In this document: positions 1 to 5,207 of the stretch, in pieces | Layout: each line of letters opens with the position of its first letter | Position numbering within the stretch: the stretch's first letter is position 1 | Source of the DNA: Nitrospinota bacterium | Lineage (GTDB): Bacteria; Nitrospinota_A; UBA7883 | Assembly (NCBI GenBank): GCA_029880775.1 | Contig: JAOUNV010000180.1 | Location: 1 to 5,207, forward strand | DNA: 5,207 nt | Reading direction: 5' to 3' | Translations under genes and position numbers: made by a program | The notes under the pieces: generated by a model | What the model saw: the letters and a program-made list of their open reading frames with translations, nothing else | Databases searched by the model: none | What the model was told of the DNA's origin: nothing

Positions 1-134
1 TTGAATTCCTCTATTTTTTTCGCCGCGTCTCTGGCGTCTTTAGCGGTGTCCACTTCATATCCCTCGTCCTTCAGCTCTTCGCTGTAAAGAAGCCGGATAT
101 GCTCCTCGTCATCGACAACTAAAACCTTTGTCAT
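1..134 (-). CDS. Response regulator, receiver domain (partial, N-terminal 44 residues)
   Basis: This gene starts at ATG 132-134 and runs off the left edge of the window. The visible protein begins MTKVLVVDDEEHIRLLYSEE, the first beta strand and acidic pocket (D8, D9) of a CheY-like receiver domain, followed by helix 1 (about residues 12-24) and strand 2 (GYEVDTA, 25-31). The phosphoacceptor aspartate, expected near residue 52, lies outside the window. Receivers take a phosphoryl group from a partner histidine kinase, and the obvious partner is the kinase encoded 42 bases upstream. Whether an output domain follows cannot be seen. The HIRLLY-type start recalls stand-alone receiver proteins as well as some NtrC-type regulators, so I leave the class open. 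The receiver identity is secure. The pairing with the kinase is inferred from adjacency. Confidence 0.93.
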   Translation of the reverse strand, partial: MTKVLVVDDEEHIRLLYSEELKDEGYEVDTAKDARDAAKKIEEF

Positions 135-143
135 TCGTATAGT

Positions 144-151
144 CTTTCCTT
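144..151 (-). promoter_or_regulatory. Ribosome binding site of the response regulator gene
   Basis: The minus strand reads AAGGAAAG, ending 9 bases before the ATG at 134. It lies in the 42-base gap after the kinase stop codon, so this gene has its own initiation site and is not start/stop coupled like the genes upstream of it. I see no convincing promoter or terminator hairpin in the gap, so read-through from the kinase gene is expected. Confidence 0.6.
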
Positions 152-176
152 GTTAATAAGCCGACGAGACCCTGAG

Positions 177-2573
177 CTACTGAGCCTCTGGGCTTCCCGG
201 AATCATATGGCATGGCAGAGAGATCACAAAGGTTACCCCAACGCCGGGCTTGTTGTCAATTTCAAGGTCCCCATGGTGCATGCGGACAATCTTTTTCGCC
301 AAGGTCAGCCCGATACCCGTGCCGTGGGTTTTGGTGGTGAAGAATGGTTCGAAGATTTCATCCTGGCTCATATCGCGGATGCCGCCACCGGTGTCCGATA
401 TCTTAAGGCTCACCCATCCTGGCCTATTCGTTGTCGGCTCTGTGGTCAATGTCAGTTTCCTCTTCCCATCTGTTCCAGACATAGCCTCTATGGCGTTGAG
501 CAAGATGTTGATCACCACCTGGCGTATCCATGCCGGATCCATGGAAACGTTGTCTATATCTCTGGACAAATCCAGAACCGTCTCCACATGGTTTTCATTC
601 AGGATTCGCCAGTAGAAGTTGATCGCCTCCTCCACGATCCCGTTCAGGTCGGCGCTTTCTATATGCATGCTCACACCCTTGGAGATATCCAGGGAGTTGC
701 GCAACATCTTCTCCAGGCGCTCCACCTCGCCTATGATGATCTTGACGTATCGGGTAGACTCTTCCCTGTCCAGATCATGGTTCTGCAGCCGCCGGGCGAA
801 GCCACCGATGGAGACCAGGGGTGTTTTTATCTCGTGGGCCATCTCCGCGGCCACTTCCCCCAGGGTGCTCATTCGCTCCACCCGAGCCATCTGGGTTTCC
901 AGCCGGATCAGCTCTTTGCTCATCGTGGAAAGCCTCTCCATCAGGCGGATGTTCTCTATGGCCCAGGCGGCCGGAGCGGCGAACCGGACCAGAAGTTTCA
1001 TGTCGCTTTCGGAAATTGTCTTTTGGTCATACTTGTTATCCACCAGTATGGCCCCCTGCACATTGTCCTTGGCGATCAAGGGGATCAGGGCGAAATGGTC
1101 GCAACCCACCACCTTGTACAGCTCCCGGTCGGAGTCGTTGATATCACCCATTCCCTTAACCAGGATCGCCTTTTTGTCCATCACCACGGAGCGGACAATG
1201 TCCCCGGCGCCATGCCCGGTCACCGGCAGACGGACCGACCGCGCTTTTTCGTCGAAGCTGGAGATGGGGGCGCCATCCGGTTTGCGCTCCAGCAGCCAGC
1301 TCACCAGTTCTTCGTTGGGGCGGCTGTCCGGCTTGCTCCATATCCTGCCGGCGTCCTCCGCAGAGTCCGGCCCCATGCCGATCATCCCCTGCAATAGCCC
1401 GGTTCTCTCGTTGACCAGAAACAAAATGGCCCTGTTAAAGCCCAACCCGGCGCCCACCGTGACACAGGAGAGAATAACCCGCAGCAGGTCGTCGAGGCTG
1501 ATGGCCCGTTGCATGGCCATCGACAGCTGGAACAGGATGGAAAGCTCCCGCACGTTGTTGCGGTTCTCCACCAGGGTTTCCTCCAGCATCCTGTGAGTTC
1601 GGGCGCGAATCAGCGCCTGGGTGGTGGTCTGCGCCAGATCTTTGAAAGCCTTTATCTCCTCGCCGGTAAATGCCGTGTAATATCCGTCTTTGGGGGTCTT
1701 GCGGTCCGCCATCACCGCCACGCCGATCGATTTATTTTCAAAAACCATCGGCGCCAGTGTCATAGAGGCCCGGGCCGAGGCGGAGAGCCCCTTGAACTCT
1801 TCGTGGGCATAGACATCGGGGATATTGATCACCTCACGGGTTTTTAACGCCTTTTCCACCGCCAGGTAGATAATTCCAGGGGCGTCTATGCCCTGCCCAG
1901 ACAAGGTCTTTACCACGGGCCTATCCCCTTCCACCAGCCATATGGAGCACGCTCTGGCGCCGATCAGGTTTCGGACACAGTCGCCGGTGTAGGAGAGAAT
2001 GAGGTCGGGATTGTTGGTGGCGTTGATCAGCCGGGCCGTATTGTTGAGCTCAGACAAGGCCTCAGCCTTCTCCACCTGCCGCTCAAAATCCCTGGCGGCG
2101 CGGATGGCGCCAGAAACTTTTCCAGCGACCTTCTCCAGGGTGAGGGCGTCCTCCTCCGCGTTCCCTTCCCCATGATGTCGCTGAATATAAAGGACACCTA
2201 CAAAATCCCCGTCCTCGTCTATTATCGGTGCGGCCGCCAGGCTGGCGGCTCGGTCTTCCCCCGCTTCCGGAACGAAGTAAAAATCAGGATCGTCACCAGC
2301 CACAGGCAAGGCCACGGGACGCCGCTCCCTCGCCACTCTCCAACAGACTCCACGATCCTTTGGCAGGCGAATTGCGTTCACCGCCGTCTGGGTCAGCCCC
2401 TGGGCGGATTTGAGGGAGAGAACCTGTCCCTGCTCATCCATCATCATCAGGGCGCACACATCGGCGCACATATCGTCCCGAGTCTTTCGGGTCACCTGAT
2501 CCAGCATGGTGGCAAGGTCCAGGCGCTTGCGCGATATCTGGCCGATCAGAAGTATGTTGTCTTCTTCTGTCAT
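177..2573 (-). CDS. Soluble sensor histidine kinase with three GAF domains (GAF-GAF-GAF-HisKA-HATPase_c)
   Basis: A 798-residue protein with no signal peptide or membrane segment, so it should sense a cytoplasmic signal. GAF 1 spans about residues 18-160 and resembles the GAF of PtsP/NifA proteins (FVPEAGEDR, then API and VGVLYIQ). GAF 2 spans about 185-325. GAF 3 spans about 345-543 and is longer than usual. A helical linker (541-575) leads to the dimerisation/phosphoacceptor domain, with the H box HEIKTPL at H580. The E581-x-x-T584 pattern is the one associated with phosphatase activity in HisKA proteins. The ATP-binding domain shows the N box (N689, N693), G1 box DTGGG (727-731), F box FEPFFTTK (741-748) and G2 box GTGIGL (751-756), so it should be catalytically active. 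Its ATG shares one base with the glgA stop codon (TAATG), which supports this start. The likely target is the receiver protein encoded next. The ligands are unknown. Confidence 0.95.
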   Translation of the reverse strand: MTEEDNILLIGQISRKRLDLATMLDQVTRKTRDDMCADVCALMMMDEQGQVLSLKSAQGLTQTAVNAIRLPKDRGVCWRVARERRPVALPVAGDDPDFYFVPEAGEDRAASLAAAPIIDEDGDFVGVLYIQRHHGEGNAEEDALTLEKVAGKVSGAIRAARDFERQVEKAEALSELNNTARLINATNNPDLILSYTGDCVRNLIGARACSIWLVEGDRPVVKTLSGQGIDAPGIIYLAVEKALKTREVINIPDVYAHEEFKGLSASARASMTLAPMVFENKSIGVAVMADRKTPKDGYYTAFTGEEIKAFKDLAQTTTQALIRARTHRMLEETLVENRNNVRELSILFQLSMAMQRAISLDDLLRVILSCVTVGAGLGFNRAILFLVNERTGLLQGMIGMGPDSAEDAGRIWSKPDSRPNEELVSWLLERKPDGAPISSFDEKARSVRLPVTGHGAGDIVRSVVMDKKAILVKGMGDINDSDRELYKVVGCDHFALIPLIAKDNVQGAILVDNKYDQKTISESDMKLLVRFAAPAAWAIENIRLMERLSTMSKELIRLETQMARVERMSTLGEVAAEMAHEIKTPLVSIGGFARRLQNHDLDREESTRYVKIIIGEVERLEKMLRNSLDISKGVSMHIESADLNGIVEEAINFYWRILNENHVETVLDLSRDIDNVSMDPAWIRQVVINILLNAIEAMSGTDGKRKLTLTTEPTTNRPGWVSLKISDTGGGIRDMSQDEIFEPFFTTKTHGTGIGLTLAKKIVRMHHGDLEIDNKPGVGVTFVISLPCHMIPGSPEAQ

Positions 2574-4096
2574 TAATCACTCAAGTCCGCGGCAAGGCGG
2601 TATAGTTTGTGATACATCTTGGCCGAATGAATCCAGGAATTGTCCTCCTGCATTCCCATTCTCACCATTTTATTCCATTTTTCCCGTTTCGCTAAGTAAA
2701 ACTCCATAGCTTCCAGCGATTTGGAAAGAAGCGCAGCCTCCGAATATTCCTCGTACTTAAAGCCGTTACCCTCCTCCGTGGTCAGGTCGAACTGACGCAC
2801 CGTGTCGTTGAGCCCCCCTGTGGCGCGCACCAGTGGCGCCGTGCCGTAGGCCAAGGCGTACATCTGGGTCAGCCCGCACGGCTCGTAACGGGAGGGAACC
2901 AGCAATATATCCGCGCCAGCCTGGATGCGATGGGAAAACCTCTCGTCATAGCCTATCGTCACAGAGGCGCGCGCGCCGCTGGAGGATGCGATTTTCAGAA
3001 ACCGACGCTCCAGCTCTTTGTCTCCAGAGCCGAGCAAAACGAATCGCCCCCCTTTAGCCAGGATAGATTTCAGACAACCTGCCAAAAGCTCCATCCCCTT
3101 CCCGTCCGCCAGCCGACTGACCACCGCCAGCAATGGTCCATCGCCAGGCGCCAGGTTCAGCTCTTCGCATAGCGCCGCCTTGCATTCCGCTTTTCCCTTC
3201 ATCTCTTTATGGTTGAACCGGCTTTGGATCAGCTTGTCCGTAGCGGGATTCCACTCATCCATATCAATGCCGTTGAGAACGCCATGCACCCGGTCCGCCC
3301 GGTGACGAAGCAGCCCATCCAGGCCGAATCCCCCATCCGGCTCCATGATTTCCTTGGCGTAGGTGGGGGAGACGGTGGTGATGATATCCGCGAAAATCAA
3401 TCCCGCCTTCAACAGGTTGATATGACCATAGCTCTCCAGTCCGCCAGGATGGAAATGATCCCAGCTGATCCCCAAAAGATGCCATTGGCTGGGATGAAAC
3501 CGTCCTTGATACCCCATGTTGTGGATGGTGATCAGGCTGCCGGTCTTATCAAAAAAAGGAACTCCCACGTATATGGTCTTCAGGTAGGCGGGGATCAGGC
3601 CTGTCTGCCAGTCGTTGCAGTGGATGACATCGGGCGGGCGGCCCGAGGCTAAAAGAGTTTCCAGCACAGCCCTGCAGAAAAAGGCGAAACGCTCCAGGTT
3701 ATCCGGATAGTCATGCCCGGCATGGTCCAGATATACCCCGTCGCGGCCAAAATAATGCTCCTGCTCAATGAACCACACCTCCAGCCCTTTGGAAGGGCGG
3801 ATCATATAGGCCGAGCCTTCCATGATTCTGGCGGAAACCGGGACGCTGAACTTTACGCCTTTGGCGGGTATCTTGAACTTTTTGCGGTCGATCGATTTAT
3901 ACAGAGGGATGAAAAGCCGAACCTTGCTCCCCGCCTGGGCCATGGCCCGAGGAAGCGCGCCAGCCACATCCGCCAATCCGCCGGTCTTCACCCATGGCCA
4001 CGCCTCCGAGGAAACTATCACCACCTCCGTGGGCTTTTTACTCTTCCCAGGTTTGGTCGCTTTTTTGGTCCCAGCCGTTTTTTCTTTTTTACTCAT
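2573..4096 (-). CDS. glgA: Glycogen synthase, ADP-glucose type (GT5 family)
   Basis: A 507-residue enzyme that transfers glucose from ADP-glucose to the non-reducing end of an alpha-1,4-glucan in the cytoplasm. The N-terminal Rossmann domain carries KTGGLADV (37-44), the ADP-glucose-binding signature. Next come HCNDWQT (159-165), TIHNMGYQG (190-198), the YGHINLLKAGL helix (223-233), TVSPTYAKEI (241-250) and VLNGID..WNP (273-283). The C-terminal domain has SRLADGKG (327-334; R328 and K333 match the phosphate-contacting Arg and Lys of the family) and SRYEPCGLTQMYALAYGT (402-419; E405 is the conserved catalytic-site Glu). All key residues are present. The protein is about 30 residues longer than the E. 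coli enzyme, mostly from a lysine-rich N-terminal tail (residues 1-22). The ATG overlaps the upstream gene's stop by 8 bases, and AAGG lies 9 bases upstream. It is translationally linked to the genes on both sides. Confidence 0.97.
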   Translation of the reverse strand: MSKKEKTAGTKKATKPGKSKKPTEVVIVSSEAWPWVKTGGLADVAGALPRAMAQAGSKVRLFIPLYKSIDRKKFKIPAKGVKFSVPVSARIMEGSAYMIRPSKGLEVWFIEQEHYFGRDGVYLDHAGHDYPDNLERFAFFCRAVLETLLASGRPPDVIHCNDWQTGLIPAYLKTIYVGVPFFDKTGSLITIHNMGYQGRFHPSQWHLLGISWDHFHPGGLESYGHINLLKAGLIFADIITTVSPTYAKEIMEPDGGFGLDGLLRHRADRVHGVLNGIDMDEWNPATDKLIQSRFNHKEMKGKAECKAALCEELNLAPGDGPLLAVVSRLADGKGMELLAGCLKSILAKGGRFVLLGSGDKELERRFLKIASSSGARASVTIGYDERFSHRIQAGADILLVPSRYEPCGLTQMYALAYGTAPLVRATGGLNDTVRQFDLTTEEGNGFKYEEYSEAALLSKSLEAMEFYLAKREKWNKMVRMGMQEDNSWIHSAKMYHKLYRLAADLSD

Positions 4097-5150
4097 TTTC
4101 CATAGCCTTGCGCATCCTGGCGGCGGCGATTTCTGGTGGAACGGAATTTATATGAAATCCGGAGCCCCATTCGAACCCGGCCGCTCTGGCCATCACCGGG
4201 ATTATTTCCATATGCCAGTGAAACGCATCCTCATGACCGGGAGCAAATGGGGCAGTGTGCAGGACCAGGTTATATGGTGGATTGTCGAACATATCCGCCA
4301 GCGCGGCCAACAGGTCCACCAACAATGAGGAGAAGGCTTCTATCTGCTCCGGGGAGGAATCCTCGAATCCACTCGCATGCCGCATCGGCATAATCATCGC
4401 CTCATATGGAAAACGGGAAGCGTATGGCGCCAGCGCCGCCACCCCCTCCCTGGCGGCGATCAACCTTTCCCCGCTGTCTCCTTCCATGCGAAGGATGCGG
4501 CAATATACGCATTCTCCAGTTTTTATCCTGTGGTTGGCCGCCCCGGCCAGCTCCTCCCCCAATGTGCGGGAAACCACCGGCATGGCGATAAGCTGGCTGT
4601 GGGAGTGGGCCAGGGAGGCGCCAGACTCGCGTCCATGGTTCTTGAAATATTGGGCGCAGGCCATGGCCGGGTCCTTTTTGATATCCAGCAGCCGGGCCTT
4701 CAGGGCGTGGTAGATGTCGGCCGCCCGGGCCTTGTTCATGTCGCTCAGTCGCCCGGAGTGGTGGGGAGTTTCTATGATCACCTCGTGGTAACCCACCCCG
4801 TCTAACCGCTGGTACAGCCCCCCGCTTTGGAGATCATCCGAACCGGTGTCAAAGGAGCCGTCGGCCAGCTGGAGGCTGCTGGCATCGGCCAGTTCGGGAC
4901 TGGCTATGGTCAACGCGGGGAACTTGTTGGGTACCACCCGGAGAGACCAGCCGGGGCCGTTGGGTGAGGCGCCAGGCTGCCGAATAGCGAATAACTCCGG
5001 GGGTGTGGCGGCTTCCTGTCCCTCACAGAAAGGGCAATATGTATCTGGTTTATCCGGGGCGACGTGAAAGGTGTCCATCGGCCTGGAGGCTCGTTCGCTG
5101 CTGATGATTACCCAGCGATTCAGAACCGGATCTTTTCGAAGCTCTCTCAT
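4089..5150 (-). CDS. galT: GalT-family nucleotidyltransferase: galactose-1-phosphate uridylyltransferase or ADP-glucose phosphorylase-like
   Basis: A 353-residue member of the HIT superfamily. It has the GalT start (MRELRKDPVLNRWVIIS), a CPFC pair (C39, C42), RVVPNKFPAL (71-80), GYHEVIIETPHH (120-131), the active site HSHSQ (H182-S-H184-S-Q186; H184 is the expected nucleotidylated histidine), a second pair C214/C217, HWH (311-313) and a GFEWGSGFHIN tail (325-335). The cysteine pairs with nearby histidines suggest two zinc sites. GalT swaps UMP between UDP-glucose and galactose-1-phosphate. However, the HSHSQ motif (E. coli GalT has HPHGQ) and the PPYN..LHTAP and GFExGxG segments match, from memory, the Arabidopsis ADP-glucose phosphorylase, and the neighbour is glgA. 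The substrate is therefore uncertain and the symbol marks the family only. The start at 5150 was chosen over an in-frame ATG at 5198 because it has a good ribosome binding site and the conserved N-terminus begins there. Confidence 0.9.
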   Translation of the reverse strand: MRELRKDPVLNRWVIISSERASRPMDTFHVAPDKPDTYCPFCEGQEAATPPELFAIRQPGASPNGPGWSLRVVPNKFPALTIASPELADASSLQLADGSFDTGSDDLQSGGLYQRLDGVGYHEVIIETPHHSGRLSDMNKARAADIYHALKARLLDIKKDPAMACAQYFKNHGRESGASLAHSHSQLIAMPVVSRTLGEELAGAANHRIKTGECVYCRILRMEGDSGERLIAAREGVAALAPYASRFPYEAMIMPMRHASGFEDSSPEQIEAFSSLLVDLLAALADMFDNPPYNLVLHTAPFAPGHEDAFHWHMEIIPVMARAAGFEWGSGFHINSVPPEIAAARMRKAMENE

Positions 5151-5155
5151 GGGTT

Positions 5156-5161
5156 CTCCCT
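5156..5161 (-). promoter_or_regulatory. Ribosome binding site that fixes the galT-family gene start
   Basis: The minus strand reads AGGGAG, within AAAGGGAG, 5 bases before the ATG at 5150. The upstream in-frame ATG at 5196-5198 overlaps the putative -35 box and would precede the expected transcription start, so 5150 is the supported start. Confidence 0.85.
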
Positions 5162-5168
5162 TTGCATG

Positions 5169-5207
5169 AATCGTAGATTGGCAGGTGGACCGTGTCAAAC
5201 TACGATT
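5169..5207. repeat. 39-base imperfect palindrome enclosing the promoter
   Basis: The outer arms are AATCGTAG (5169-5176) and CTACGATT (5200-5207), perfectly complementary over 8 bases. After an A/A mismatch, TTGGCA (5178-5183) pairs with TGTCAA (5193-5198) with a single G-T pair, and 5185 pairs with 5191. The symmetry centre is 5188. The -35 box lies in one inner arm and the -10 box in the opposite outer arm. The right arm ends exactly at the window edge, so the palindrome may be longer. It could be an operator for a dimeric regulator, the stem of a terminator belonging to an unseen upstream gene, or a dispersed repeat. No T-run follows on the minus strand, which argues against a terminator for a gene read in the same direction. 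Confidence 0.75.
5170..5198 (-). promoter_or_regulatory. Candidate sigma70-type promoter of the operon
   Basis: On the minus strand a perfect -35 box TTGACA (5198-5193) is followed by an optimal 17-base spacer and TACGAT (5175-5170) as the -10 box, a 4 of 6 match to TATAAT that keeps the conserved first TA and last AT. Transcription would start near the A at 5163, giving a leader of about 13 bases that contains little more than the Shine-Dalgarno site. This is the only good promoter I see and it is correctly placed to drive all four genes. It is a sequence-based prediction. Confidence 0.7.

Noticed and set aside
14..20. A run of seven A on the coding strand of the response regulator (AAA AAA ATA) as a possible frameshift site.
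   Set aside because: The receiver reading frame continues normally through it to the window edge, and no stimulatory structure can be assessed because the sequence ends there.
177..220. Small AGCC/GGCT hairpin near the end of the kinase gene as a terminator.
   Set aside because: The stem has only about four pairs, it lies inside the coding region, and no T-run follows on the minus strand. The response regulator downstream is most simply on the same transcript.
150..1397. A 415-codon open frame on the plus strand, antisense to the histidine kinase.
   Set aside because: Its codons lie exactly opposite the kinase codons, so it stays open simply because the kinase avoids the codons TTA, CTA and TCA in this stretch. 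The protein has no recognisable domain and the start lacks a ribosome binding site, while the opposite strand encodes an intact kinase.
3209..3652. Plus-strand open frame of 147 codons opposite glgA.
   Set aside because: It is in the same exactly opposed register to glgA and has no family resemblance. It is a shadow of the real gene, as is the 142-codon frame at 4377-4805 opposite the GalT-family gene.
4036..4093. Several A6 runs at the beginning of glgA as possible phase-variation or slippage sites.
   Set aside because: They are lysine codons (AAA AAA) in a lysine-rich tail, and runs of six are too short to suggest programmed slippage without other signals.
5151..5198. A 16-residue N-terminal extension of the GalT-family protein from the ATG at 5198.
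   Set aside because: The family's conserved N-terminus begins at the ATG at 5150, which has a strong ribosome binding site. The upstream ATG overlaps the predicted -35 box and would lie outside the transcript.

Overview
The window is a compact, fully minus-strand gene cluster, read from right to left: a GalT-like nucleotidyltransferase, glycogen synthase (glgA), a large soluble GAF-domain sensor histidine kinase, and the first 44 codons of a response regulator that runs off the left edge. The composition is moderately GC-rich with very short gene junctions. The proteins resemble those of deltaproteobacteria-like or Nitrospinota-like Gram-negatives, but this is an impression from protein style. 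The sequence alone does not fix the taxon.

Layout: positions 5151-5207 hold a strong candidate sigma70-type promoter (TTGACA, 17-base spacer, TACGAT) that lies entirely inside a 39-base imperfect palindrome. It is followed by a clear Shine-Dalgarno site and the galT-like gene (4089-5150). That gene overlaps glgA (2573-4096) by 8 bases (ATGAGTAA). glgA overlaps the histidine kinase gene (177-2573) by one base (TAATG). A 42-base gap with a ribosome binding site separates the kinase from the response regulator (134 down to 1, partial). No internal terminator is visible, so the four genes look like one transcript that continues past the left edge. There is no gene-free stretch longer than 57 bases.

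Functionally, GlgA polymerises glucose from ADP-glucose into glycogen. The GalT-like enzyme is of the HSHSQ type, which includes the plant ADP-glucose phosphorylase, so it may act on the same nucleotide sugar and not on galactose-1-phosphate. A kinase with three GAF domains and a receiver protein are made from the same message, with overlapping start and stop codons. This suggests that glycogen metabolism and an intracellular two-component signalling pathway are physiologically connected. The nature of that link is inferred from context only. Nothing in the window looks like a mobile element, CRISPR array, RNA gene or phage region.
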